Shown here: piece by piece, positions 25,598 to 34,426 of the stretch
Position numbering within the stretch: the stretch's first letter is position 1
How the letters are laid out: the number at the start of each line of letters is the position of its first letter
Source: Helicobacter saguini
GTDB lineage: Bacteria; Campylobacterota; Campylobacteria; Campylobacterales; Helicobacteraceae
Direction: 5' to 3'
Length of the DNA: 64,000 nucleotides
NCBI RefSeq assembly: GCF_000762875.2
Contig: NZ_JRMP02000011.1
Coordinates: 21,919 to 85,918, forward strand
Translations under genes and position numbers: made by a program
The notes under the pieces: model-generated
Database searches by the model: none
What the model was told of the DNA's origin: nothing
The model's input: the letters and a program-made list of their open reading frames with translations, nothing else

Positions 25598-26535
25598 ACC
25601 ATTACTCCTTTTTGCGCATGCAGGCGGTTGTGCGCCTCTTGTATAATGCGACTTTGCGCTCCATCTATCACATCTTCGCTCACTTCTAATCCGCGATATG
25701 CCGGCAGACAATGCAAGAAAATCGCGCCCTTTTCTGCCAAGCTCATCACTTTAGAATCTACTTTATAATCCTTAAAATCTTTCATCCTTTGCTCTTTCTC
25801 CGCTTCTTGTCCCATGCTAACCCACGTATCAGTCGTAATCACATTTGCACCCTTTGCTACTTCAAAAATATCTTCGCATAAAGTGATTTTTGCCCCGCTA
25901 GATTCAGCATTTTTGTAAGCAATATCTAGAATCTCCTTTTTAGGAGAATATGCTTTAGGACAAGCTAACCGCAGCTCAAAGCCAAGTTTGCTAGCTAGCA
26001 TAAGCCAAGAATTTGCCATATTATTCCCATCGCCGATATATGCTACAATCGGCTGTGAGACGCACTTTTGTGGCGTGTTTAGAATCTTATTATCAACATA
26101 GATTCCATTCTCAATCATTGTTAGATAATCAGCCAAAAGCTGCATAGGGTGAAAGGCGTCACTCAAACCATTGATGACAGGCACACTCGAATACTTCGCA
26201 AACTCCAAAAGCCGCTCGTGCATGTGCGTGCGAATCATTATCATATCCACCATCGAGCTAATCACAGCCGAGCTATCGCGGATAATCTCGCCACGCCCTA
26301 GCTGCAAATCGCTATTTGATAGGAAAATGCCAAAACCACCAAGCTGATAGATTCCAACCTGAAAGCTAACGCGCGTTCGTGTGGAGCTTTTCTCAAAAAT
26401 CATAGCTAAGGTTTTACCCGCTAAATAGGGCGTTTGCTCTCCACGCTCGTGCTTATGCTTTATATCAATGGCAAGTTTTAGCATAGCCAAAATCTCATCT
26501 TTGCTAAAATCATTTATCGTTAGAAAATGCCGCAT
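25552..26535 (-). CDS. argF: Ornithine carbamoyltransferase
   Basis: A 327-residue enzyme that joins carbamoyl phosphate and ornithine to citrulline in arginine synthesis. Diagnostic sites are the carbamoyl-phosphate loop [14 protein letters not shown] (about 48-61), [12 protein letters not shown] and the ornithine/Cys loop [10 protein letters not shown] (about 279-288). Length is normal and there is no repeat insertion except a short C-terminal D-S-Q-N-S-K. The following DUF2603-like gene overlaps its end. Upstream are 149 bases of AT-rich spacer without a gene. Confidence 0.95.
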   Translation of the reverse strand: MRHFLTINDFSKDEILAMLKLAIDIKHKHERGEQTPYLAGKTLAMIFEKSSTRTRVSFQVGIYQLGGFGIFLSNSDLQLGRGEIIRDSSAVISSMVDMIMIRTHMHERLLEFAKYSSVPVINGLSDAFHPMQLLADYLTMIENGIYVDNKILNTPQKCVSQPIVAYIGDGNNMANSWLMLASKLGFELRLACPKAYSPKKEILDIAYKNAESSGAKITLCEDIFEVAKGANVITTDTWVSMGQEAEKEQRMKDFKDYKVDSKVMSLAEKGAIFLHCLPAYRGLEVSEDVIDGAQSRIIQEAHNRLHAQKGVMVWLDSQNSKKATLQI

Positions 26536-26684
26536 TTTACGCCTTTATCTGCCCTATTTATTAGAATCTTAGTTGTGTTTTAAACTTAAAAATATACTTA
26601 AAAAAATATAATATTGCAATAAAAAATACCTAAAAATCAAATATTTATATTATTGCATAAAGATTCCATAAAATACATGATATT

Positions 26685-28166
26685 TCAAAAACTTGGCATT
26701 TCGCTGCTGTCGATTTGCTCGTCAATTTGAAAGTCGTTAAATGAGTCGATGTTGAATGTCGTGGCGTTTTGCATGGCTAATGTGTTTAGTTTGTCTTCGT
26801 TTTTGTCTTGGAATAGTGTGTATTGTTTTTTGTATTCGATTTTGATAGTTTTTGTTTCGCCGTTTCGATTTTTGGCTAGGATTAGCTCGACATCTTCTAT
26901 GAGTGGGGCTTTGTGGATTTCTATTTGCTCTTTTGGCACGCCCTCTTTTTGTTTTTTCTTGGCGTTTTGCTTAGATTCTCGCTCTTTATAGACTTCATCT
27001 CTATATAAAAATATGATTATATCAGCGTCTTGCTCGATTGCACCGCTCTCTCTTAAATCCGATAATATCGGGCGTTTGTCTTCGCGACTTTCTAGTGTTC
27101 TATTTAGCTGGGAGAGTGCTATTATGGGCATTTTTACCTCACGTGCTAGGTTTTTTAAGCCACGGCTAATTTCAGCGATTACTTCATGTCTTGCCCACGC
27201 ATTAGATTTTTCCGCACCTTCCATTAGTTGCAGGTAGTCTATCATTATGACTTTTACGCCGCTATCTTTGCTGCTTAATTTGCGGATTTTGGAGCGAAGT
27301 CCTGCTAATGTGATATTTGTGCTATCATCAATGTAAAAGTTTGCTTTGTCGCATAGCTCGCTTGATGTTTGGCTTAGTCGTTGCAATTCGTTATCGTCCA
27401 AATCGCCCAAACGCAACTTTTGCAATGGAATCTGGCTTCGTGCCGACATCATTCTTAGCATTAATTGCTCACCTGGCATTTCAAGGCTAAATAGTGCAAT
27501 GCCTTCGCCACTTGCTAGCATTTTTAACGCCATACTAAGAATTAGTGCCGTTTTTCCCATTCCTGGTCGTGCGCCGATTACGATTAAATCGCCCGCATTA
27601 AAGCCTGTAGTAGCGATATTTAGCTCGCTAAAGCCCGTGTCAATGCCTTTTAGTGCCCCTTCTCTTGCCTTATTTAGCTTGATTAGCTCTAGTGCGGCGG
27701 CTATTACTTCACGTGCGTCCCTAAAGTCGCTTTGATAGTCATCTAGGCTTAACGCATACACATTTTTTTCGACTATTTCTAGTATATCTTTTGCCTGTGC
27801 GCCATCTTTCATGCTTTCATCGCGGATTTGGCTGGCTAGTTTTATTAAAGCACGATTCATTGAAGCGTTTTTAATCTCTTTTGTGTAAGTGTCTATATCG
27901 GCAATGGGCGATTCTGCGGCGATGTTGGCTATGTCATCTAGACTTACATCCATTGATTTTTTGATTTCCATACATAAAATCTCTGGACTTACCGCCTTAT
28001 TTTCCTTACGCAATGTCCCAAAGGCTTGAAACATCTTTGCGTGCAAAGGTTGTAAAAAGTCCTTAGATTCTATAAAATCTGCCACATCATCAAACTTATC
28101 AGGGTTAAAAAGTATGGCAGATAGGACTACTCGCTCAATTTTTAGGATAATGTCGTTATTTTGCAT
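26685..28166 (-). CDS. dnaB: Replicative DNA helicase DnaB
   Basis: A 493-residue hexameric 5'-3' fork helicase. It has an N-terminal DnaB domain (1-105), a linker, and a RecA-like C-terminal domain with Walker A IGARPGMGKTALIL (about 196-209), Walker B VIMIDYLQLM, and SQLNRTLESREDKRPILSDL. The start ATG 28166 has AAGG 8 bases upstream. An insertion of Lys/Glu-rich sequence (RESKQNAKKKQKEGVPKEQ) occurs near residue 395. The gene is free of the large DS/ES arrays. Confidence 0.95.
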   Translation of the reverse strand: MQNNDIILKIERVVLSAILFNPDKFDDVADFIESKDFLQPLHAKMFQAFGTLRKENKAVSPEILCMEIKKSMDVSLDDIANIAAESPIADIDTYTKEIKNASMNRALIKLASQIRDESMKDGAQAKDILEIVEKNVYALSLDDYQSDFRDAREVIAAALELIKLNKAREGALKGIDTGFSELNIATTGFNAGDLIVIGARPGMGKTALILSMALKMLASGEGIALFSLEMPGEQLMLRMMSARSQIPLQKLRLGDLDDNELQRLSQTSSELCDKANFYIDDSTNITLAGLRSKIRKLSSKDSGVKVIMIDYLQLMEGAEKSNAWARHEVIAEISRGLKNLAREVKMPIIALSQLNRTLESREDKRPILSDLRESGAIEQDADIIIFLYRDEVYKERESKQNAKKKQKEGVPKEQIEIHKAPLIEDVELILAKNRNGETKTIKIEYKKQYTLFQDKNEDKLNTLAMQNATTFNIDSFNDFQIDEQIDSSEMPSF

Positions 28167-28263
28167 ATTATAAACCTTATATGTATTAAATTTATTAGAA
28201 TCTTATATAAAAAGTACTGGTTTATTTTGGATATTTCTAAAAATAAATTATATTAAAATCTAT

Positions 28264-28515
28264 TTAATTTATAGAATCTAGATGAAAGCTATCACTAAAT
28301 ATAGGTTTCAAACCTAAATCTTTTGGTATAAACTCAATTAAAACCACATGTCCTACCTGTAATATATCACCTTTTTTTATTATTTTTCCATGTTGATAAA
28401 GTCGTTTTTTATCTAAAATCTTTTGAGTTTGCGCGTTAGTATATCCTAAACGTCTTAAAAACTTAGTAGCTTTAATAGATTCTGTAATATTATATTCGCA
28501 TTCACAAAAACCCAT
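28264..28515 (-). pseudogene. Truncated RluA-family pseudouridine synthase (S4-like N-terminal part only)
   Basis: An 83-residue frame that reads like the N-terminal RNA-binding part of an RluA/RluD-type pseudouridine synthase: SIKATKFLRRLGYTNAQTQK, then GKIIKKGDILQVGHVVLIEF and LGLKPIF. In complete enzymes the catalytic domain follows at this point. Here the frame ends at once in a repeat-derived D-S-F-H-L-D-S-I-N, and the next 97 bases before dnaB contain no catalytic domain. It has its own ribosome site (AAAAGGATAA), so a short RNA-binding product could still be made. A stand-alone S4 protein is the alternative. Confidence 0.5.
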
Positions 28516-28573
28516 AAATTATCCTTTTTTATATTTTAATAAAATTTATAGAATCTAAATTGTATTTTTATCT

Positions 28574-28579
28574 TATAAT
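28574..28579 (+). promoter_or_regulatory. Putative -10 box of the dynamin-like gene
   Basis: TATAAT 23 bases before ATG 28602. It lies inside the longer open frame beginning at 28560, which argues for the later start. Confidence 0.45.
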
Positions 28580-28601
28580 ATCCAAAATAAAAGGAGAAAA
28601 T

Positions 28602-30614
28602 ATGAGTAGCGTTAGCATTCTAAATCAGTTTTTAAGCGAGTATAACGAGCTTTATTACAAGAGTTTGAATAAGGCGGCAAAGGATAATCTAAGCGATGGG
28701 CTAAATGAAATTCGTCAAGTAGAAAAGATTATGACTAATCCTAAATTCCACCCCACCGCTGAGCTAAAAGGATTCTATAAAGCCTTAAAAGAGCGATATA
28801 GCGAGGCTTATAGCGTGTATCTTTTGGGTAGTAGTGCATTATCTAAGATTATTTTTATCAATGTTTTGGCTAAAGATTCTATCATTCCTATTAGTAATAA
28901 CGCCCTTTTGGCTAAGAAATTTATTATTAAATATAATGCGAGTAATTCCTTTGTGCGTGCTTATTTTTACAAGGCTGATATGATGCCTATTAATTTGCAT
29001 ACATTTGATATGAGTTTATTAGATGATGTCGAGTATTTTGAAGTGTTTTGTAATGCTGAGATTTTGAAAAATATTGAGATTATAAAAGATTGTGATACTT
29101 TGGATAAAAAGGCGTTAAAAGATTCTAAAAGTGCGGATTTAATCCTTTGGATATATGATTTAAAAAGTAAGATTAATAAAGTTGATATTGTAGAAAAAAT
29201 ATTAAAAAAGAAACAAAGTATTACGATACTAACGCATATTAATAAGACTTATGAGGAGCAAGAACTACTTGAGCTAATATCAAGCGAGAGTAAAAATCTA
29301 GATAAAACCTTTGGGCTAAATGATATTTATGATATAAATTTATGGAATCTTTTTTATGAATATCGCTTGGATGAAAAATTTGTATTTTATAAAACCTTTG
29401 GCACACTTAATAAACAAGCCATTTTAAGTAAGACTAAGAGTTTAGAAAATGCCCTAAATTCTTTAAAAAATGCCAAAACAAATATAGAATCTTTTTACTC
29501 ACAAAAAGAAGAAAACCCTACACTACAAACAAATGATAAAACATCAAGCGATAAGCTAAGTAAAATTAGTGAGCTTATAGAATCTAAGCTAAAATTTGCC
29601 CGAAATAAACGCAGCAAAACCTTGCTAAAAGAAGCCCTAAATCAAAATAAGCTAGTAGATTCTCACTATAAGATTCTATTCCAGCATTATAAAAGCCTTG
29701 ATAATGCCTATCACGCCGCGACTTTGAAGCTAATTAGCAAGTTTTTGCAATTAAATGACCAATTTAATAAAGATGTGCGAAATACCATTAGCAAAAGCAT
29801 TAAAAAATATTTAGATTCTATCGTAGATTCTATACTTGATAATATTGAAGTAATTAAGGTGCGAACGCGTCCGGCAAATCCTAGCTTTTTTGATAATCTT
29901 ACAAATAGGCTTATTGTGTATAATAGCTTTCAGGTAAATAGCGATGGGATTTTTAAGGAGCTATTAGATTCACAAAGCTTTTTGGCTAGAAAACACAAAA
30001 GTTTAATTACGCGTATAAATCATTTTAATATCTATATCGAGCAAAATATACAAGATTCCCTGCGGGACTTTGGGAATGTGGTGCAAGAGTGGATAGAAAA
30101 AGGGCATCATTTAGTGCTGCAAAAAAAGCCAAATGTGATAAGTATGGATACATATTTTAGCCTAGAAGAGTTTAATTTGGGTGCGTTTAATCGCCTTACG
30201 GCTACGCATTTTGATACGCTTAAAGATTATGTGGATAACATTCACACAAGGCTTTTGACGCTTAGTATTTGGGTGGATACGACTAAAAAGATTTTGCTAG
30301 AGTGCGTGATACAAAAATTGAATGATAAATTTCAAAATGATAAGAATCTAGCAAAAGAGCGACAAGTCGCACAGATAAAGGCAGTGGATAGAGATTTTAT
30401 AATAGATTCTATAATTGAGTTTTTACCTTTGGAAATAAGCAATTTATTCTGCACTTTAGGCTCAAAGGAATTTAGCGCAATTTCCACACTTTTAACCAAC
30501 GAGAGTAAAGAAAACGAGAAACTTATCCGTAGTAAGGGACGCGAAATAATGGAACTCCGCCAAAGTATGAAAATGGCAACCAGACTAATACAAACAAATG
30601 ATGTGAGTGAATAA
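28602..30614 (+). CDS. Dynamin-like protein with degenerate GTPase motifs (hypothetical)
   Basis: A 670-residue protein of unknown function. ATG 28602 follows AAGGAG. The layout resembles bacterial dynamin-like or GTPase proteins. A helical start is followed by VYLLGSSALSKIIFINVLA where a P-loop would lie (about 83-101), but without the G-K-S/T of Walker A. Next comes ADLILWIYDLKSKINKVDIV, then TILTHINKT in the place of the N-K-x-D base motif. The remaining 400 residues are mostly alpha-helical with several heptad-like stretches, and there is no clear transmembrane segment. GTP binding therefore appears lost or greatly altered. The fold call is an inference from motif order; a general coiled-coil protein is the alternative. 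Confidence 0.45.
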   Translation: MSSVSILNQFLSEYNELYYKSLNKAAKDNLSDGLNEIRQVEKIMTNPKFHPTAELKGFYKALKERYSEAYSVYLLGSSALSKIIFINVLAKDSIIPISNNALLAKKFIIKYNASNSFVRAYFYKADMMPINLHTFDMSLLDDVEYFEVFCNAEILKNIEIIKDCDTLDKKALKDSKSADLILWIYDLKSKINKVDIVEKILKKKQSITILTHINKTYEEQELLELISSESKNLDKTFGLNDIYDINLWNLFYEYRLDEKFVFYKTFGTLNKQAILSKTKSLENALNSLKNAKTNIESFYSQKEENPTLQTNDKTSSDKLSKISELIESKLKFARNKRSKTLLKEALNQNKLVDSHYKILFQHYKSLDNAYHAATLKLISKFLQLNDQFNKDVRNTISKSIKKYLDSIVDSILDNIEVIKVRTRPANPSFFDNLTNRLIVYNSFQVNSDGIFKELLDSQSFLARKHKSLITRINHFNIYIEQNIQDSLRDFGNVVQEWIEKGHHLVLQKKPNVISMDTYFSLEEFNLGAFNRLTATHFDTLKDYVDNIHTRLLTLSIWVDTTKKILLECVIQKLNDKFQNDKNLAKERQVAQIKAVDRDFIIDSIIEFLPLEISNLFCTLGSKEFSAISTLLTNESKENEKLIRSKGREIMELRQSMKMATRLIQTNDVSE

Positions 30615-30691
30615 TAATATAGAATGGCAATTGCAAGATTTTACAAAACTCAAATTTATTTCTTTAATATTAAATTTCCATTTGTCATTTT

Positions 30692-31270
30692 TCATCTTTT
30701 GTTAAAAAATTCATAACCATCACTACATATATGAATCTTGTTGGTAATTTCAATTTCTCTAAAAATAATATTTTCTTGTGTGATATTTTTTATGTGTGTG
30801 GATTTTTTATTTGAAATAGGAGGTTTTGGATAGATATAATACAACTTTATTATAGAATCTAAATTGATACTTTCAAAGTCGTTGTTTTCAAAATAATATA
30901 CATAAGAATGCAGCAGATAATGCAAAAATAATTTGGAAGATTTAAACTGCTCTATCGCTTTTTTTAAATGTTTATCGCAATAACTTGATTTTAACTCACA
31001 TAAAGCAATTTGCAAATTATTATTAATATTCATAAACACAATAAAGTCGCAAAAACAATTTGTAGAAATTTTATCAAATAAATCTATTGTATGTATATTC
31101 TCAAATTGCCTTATAATAACAATATCATCTTTATTTTTAAATGTAAAATGAATTTCTTTTATGGCGCTACATTCAGCATTTTCTTTAACAATAAAATTGC
31201 TACCTTTTGGTAAGATTTTTAAATCTTTATGTAAGGCATTTTGTAAATCCTTAAGTGCTACATTATTCAT
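30692..31270 (-). CDS. PD-(D/E)XK-like nuclease partner of the AAA ATPase (hypothetical)
   Basis: A 192-residue protein whose ATG overlaps the end of the ATPase gene by 8 bases, so it is translated from the same message. Residues 74-96 (C-D-F-I-V-F, then IALCELKSS) place Asp75, Glu92 and Lys94 in the D...E-x-K order of PD-(D/E)XK nucleases, with a beta-hairpin spacing typical of that fold. A helix follows (KHLKKAIEQFKSSKLFLHYL). No other domain is recognised. An ATPase plus small nuclease pair is the usual form of many anti-phage systems. The nuclease call depends on one motif and context, so it is moderate. Confidence 0.5.
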   Translation of the reverse strand: MNNVALKDLQNALHKDLKILPKGSNFIVKENAECSAIKEIHFTFKNKDDIVIIRQFENIHTIDLFDKISTNCFCDFIVFMNINNNLQIALCELKSSYCDKHLKKAIEQFKSSKLFLHYLLHSYVYYFENNDFESINLDSIIKLYYIYPKPPISNKKSTHIKNITQENIIFREIEITNKIHICSDGYEFFNKR

Positions 31271-32702
31271 TTAGATTCTCACTTTTCAACACTTCTTCAA
31301 AAATTAAGCCCTGATTTTCATTTTGCGTATCGATAGGTTCATCAAAAGTCTTCATAAAAATGCCCTGTTTAGAATCTATTTTTATAGAATCTAGCACATT
31401 TTTGCCCTTTTTATTTTCCGCGATATAGGCTCGCACCTTATTAGATTCTAACTTTAATTCCTTTGTATAGCCTTCTAAATTTGCGATTTGTTTATCACTT
31501 AGATTATTTAGCATAATGCAGTTACTAAACTCACGCACGATATAATCACTATGCGTAGTGATAAAGACTTTGACCCCCGCATTTACTAGCAATACCAAAA
31601 GACGCGCGACTAAGATTTGATTTTTAGGATGCAAATTTAGCTCTGGCTCATCTATCATTAGAATCTGATTTGGCTGAGCTATATGCAAAATGTAATAATT
31701 TAGCATTAAAAGCGAACGCACCGAACTAGAAGAAATTTCAATATTATAAGCCTTTTTAGATTTTTTAGGTTGAAATAAGATTCCAGCATCCGTAGCCTTA
31801 TATTTACCACCTAAGATTTTTGCTAAAAGATTAAAAATTTCTTTATATTTTTCTTTTTCTTTTTTAAACATACTTTCTTTTTTAGCAATTTGCTTTATAT
31901 TTCTAATAAAATCAATATTATCACGCACAGGCTTTGGATATAACTCTTGTTTTTCTTTTACTTCTTCTTCCATATTAAGTAATTTTATGCGAGCTTGTGT
32001 TGTGAGTTCCTTGATAGTCTTTAGCTGTGCTAGGCTAATAAAATCAAGCTCTTCTCTAAATATAGCCGCTCCTGTTCTCTCAACGCTTAAAATAAAATGT
32101 TCTGGCAACAAATTTATCAAGATATACTCAAATATTTGATGTATATATATATCCAAACTCTCCTTTTTATCTTTATACAAATCTACTATGGTTATAGTTA
32201 AAAACTCTTCATTAATATCAAATTTAAATATACTATTAAAAGTAGGTGGAATATTATTCAAAGTTGTTTTTATAGATTGTTTGAGTTTATCTAAAGTTAT
32301 AAAATTGATACTAAATGTAGAATCTAAAAAATCACTCCTTTTTCCTGCTAACATTTCATTTAGGTAAAAATCTACATAAATCTTTTCTTTTTTACGCATA
32401 GATGCTTCAAATTTTTCCTTGATTTCTTCAAATGATAACTTTACAACATCATCAATTTGAATATCTATTTTACTATCTTTTAATTTTTTATATTTATCCA
32501 TATTTCTCATCATTTTATCAAAATCTTTTGCTGTAGTTTCAAGAGTATTTTTTTGTATATTTCGCATAAAATCTAAAAATCCATAAAGACTATAAGTAGC
32601 ATAAGTTTTCCCGGTATTATTTTCCCCGCAAATAAGGCTTAACTCTCCCACTTCAAACTCTGCAGAATCTAGCATACCTATGTTTTTTAAGCTTATTTTC
32701 AT
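31263..32702 (-). CDS. AAA/ABC-type ATPase (OLD/AAA15-like), candidate defence protein
   Basis: A 479-residue ATPase with Walker A CGENNTGKT at about 25-33 and a long inserted helical arm (about 60-320, Lys/Glu-rich). A signature-like segment (ISSSSVRSLLMLNYY) precedes Walker B ILMIDEPELNLHP at about 340-352 and the H-loop VFITTHSDYIV at about 376-386. This split-ATPase plan is that of SMC-like/OLD-like and AAA15 proteins. No TOPRIM domain follows, unlike OLD nucleases. The nuclease activity is probably supplied by the overlapping downstream gene. AAAAGGAT precedes the start. Flanking genes (dynamin-like gene, waaA) give no further clue. Confidence 0.7.
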   Translation of the reverse strand: MKISLKNIGMLDSAEFEVGELSLICGENNTGKTYATYSLYGFLDFMRNIQKNTLETTAKDFDKMMRNMDKYKKLKDSKIDIQIDDVVKLSFEEIKEKFEASMRKKEKIYVDFYLNEMLAGKRSDFLDSTFSINFITLDKLKQSIKTTLNNIPPTFNSIFKFDINEEFLTITIVDLYKDKKESLDIYIHQIFEYILINLLPEHFILSVERTGAAIFREELDFISLAQLKTIKELTTQARIKLLNMEEEVKEKQELYPKPVRDNIDFIRNIKQIAKKESMFKKEKEKYKEIFNLLAKILGGKYKATDAGILFQPKKSKKAYNIEISSSSVRSLLMLNYYILHIAQPNQILMIDEPELNLHPKNQILVARLLVLLVNAGVKVFITTHSDYIVREFSNCIMLNNLSDKQIANLEGYTKELKLESNKVRAYIAENKKGKNVLDSIKIDSKQGIFMKTFDEPIDTQNENQGLIFEEVLKSENLNE

Positions 32703-32909
32703 TTTTTATCCTTTTAAAAGTGTAATTTTAACAAAGTTTTTTAAGTTTGCAAATACCATTTATTAAAGCTTTTTTTATTGTTTGAAGTTTGCTTTTATTT
32801 TTATAAAACTAGATTCCTTAAATATATTATTACCTTTGCATTGTATATGATTTAGGTTAAAGAGTTTTGGTTGCGTGTATAGTTTCTTTGAGATTTAAAA
32901 TCTGTGTTA

Positions 32910-34325
32910 TTATTCTAAAATTTCGTTTAGTATTTCTTTAGAATCTAGGGCGATTTGGGCGGTGTATAGGGCGTTGTAGTTTTTTAAAATTTCAAAAATT
33001 TCACTAGATTCTATAATGTAGTAATTTTGCACACAGGAAAATAGGGCGTTTTGATTAAAAATTTCTTTACCGCTAAGTAGGATATTGTGAAATGCGGCTG
33101 GCTCTAGTGGATTATGCCCACCAACGCTAGCAAAGCCGCCGCCTAAAATCACAATATCGCTTATCGCGTAAAAATTAATTAGCTCGCCTAAAGTATCAAT
33201 TATTAGAACTTTTTGTGTGATTTTATTCAAATCTATGGGGTTAGATTCTATAACTTTTTGTGTATTAAGTTGGGAATTTTGTAACTTAGAATCTTGGTTT
33301 TGCAAATTAGATTCTATAATTTTTTCTTTAAATTGTTGTGAATTTTGTAACTTTTTAGAATCTAAAATCTCGCTAAATTTTATCGTTGAAAAATATTTTT
33401 TACAAGTATTATATACGCTAAGAAATCTTTCTGGATGACGTGGAACTACGATAAATAGGGCGTTTTTAGCCTGTTTTAAATCTTTATTTATATGGCTTGT
33501 AGGAGCAAAATTATGCAGTTTAGATTCTATAAATTCTTTAGAATCTATGTTAGAATCTTGCAACTTAGATTCTATAACTTTATCCCAAAAAAGTTGCAAT
33601 TTTTCTAACTCTTTTAGAATCTGCTCTTCTTCACTCAAAGGTTTATCCGCGTGCGTGCTAGCAGCCAAAATCACAAGTCGCTCTGGCTTAATGTAGCATT
33701 TTGTAACATTTATATCATTGAGTGCCTTTATATTGCCTATAATTTTCACATTTTTCGCGTTTAAAGACTCCAAGCGAATTTTATCAATTTCACTTTGAGC
33801 GAGTATAGAATCTATAAAGCTAAAAAGGTAGCTATAAAAAAACTTTAGTTTGCGATAACGTGGGAAGCTCCGCGTAGAAATTCGCGCATTTATTAGCTTA
33901 GTTTTCGCGCCATTTTTTTTAGCTAAATAAAAAAGCATTAGCCATAATTCTGCCTCAAAAACAAATAATTTTTCACATTTTGGTGCTACAAAAGGTAACA
34001 GAGATTCAAAAGCAAGGTAACTAATCGTAACATTTTTTCTGCTTCCATATAATTTTTTAGCCTGTGAAAATCCTGTGTGTGTGATTACACTTAAGAAAAT
34101 ATTTTTATCAAAAGTTATAGAATCTAGAATTTTTTGTAAAGAATTTACTTCACCAAAAGAGCAAACATGTATCCAAATATGAAACTTTTTGTCCTTAAAG
34201 TTAGTCGGTTTAAAGAATCTAAGCGGGATACTTTCCTTATATTTTTCCTTAAAAGTTAGAAAAATTAGAACAGGAAGAGCTAAAATATGCAGAAAACAAA
34301 TTAAAAAATAATAAATATAAATCAT
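32910..34325 (-). CDS. waaA: 3-deoxy-D-manno-octulosonic acid (Kdo) transferase
   Basis: A 471-residue inner-membrane-anchored glycosyltransferase that attaches Kdo to lipid A. An N-terminal hydrophobic anchor (MIYIYYFLICFLHILALPV) is followed by HVCSFGEVNSLQKIL, THTGFSQAK, VFEAELWLMLFYLAK, and a GT-B C-terminal domain with FIVVPRHPERF and VILGGGFASVGGHNPLEPA. DS/ES and L-Q-N-Q-D-S-K insertions (around 250-270 and 320-360) lengthen it by about 60 residues. ATG 34325 is chosen because it begins the hydrophobic anchor; a TTG at 34337 is possible and no ribosome site is clear. Helicobacter WaaA adds a single Kdo in H. pylori. Confidence 0.88.
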   Translation of the reverse strand: MIYIYYFLICFLHILALPVLIFLTFKEKYKESIPLRFFKPTNFKDKKFHIWIHVCSFGEVNSLQKILDSITFDKNIFLSVITHTGFSQAKKLYGSRKNVTISYLAFESLLPFVAPKCEKLFVFEAELWLMLFYLAKKNGAKTKLINARISTRSFPRYRKLKFFYSYLFSFIDSILAQSEIDKIRLESLNAKNVKIIGNIKALNDINVTKCYIKPERLVILAASTHADKPLSEEEQILKELEKLQLFWDKVIESKLQDSNIDSKEFIESKLHNFAPTSHINKDLKQAKNALFIVVPRHPERFLSVYNTCKKYFSTIKFSEILDSKKLQNSQQFKEKIIESNLQNQDSKLQNSQLNTQKVIESNPIDLNKITQKVLIIDTLGELINFYAISDIVILGGGFASVGGHNPLEPAAFHNILLSGKEIFNQNALFSCVQNYYIIESSEIFEILKNYNALYTAQIALDSKEILNEILE

Positions 34326-34426
34326 TTTTAAAGCCAAAAGTTATAAATTTTACGTAAAGGAAGATAAAAAATCTCCTTTTTATATAGCACAATTATAACA
34401 AATTTGAAAGATTCTAAAACAAACTT

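Noticed and set aside
31263..32702. ATPase as an SbcC/RecF-type repair protein
   Set aside because: The size, short arm and overlapping small partner do not fit SbcCD or RecF; a defence-type ATPase is the better guess.
34356..34380. Hairpin with T run between waaA and the FkbM gene as a terminator
   Set aside because: Both genes run on the minus strand, while the T run follows the stem on the plus strand; the stem is short and AT-rich with a bulge.
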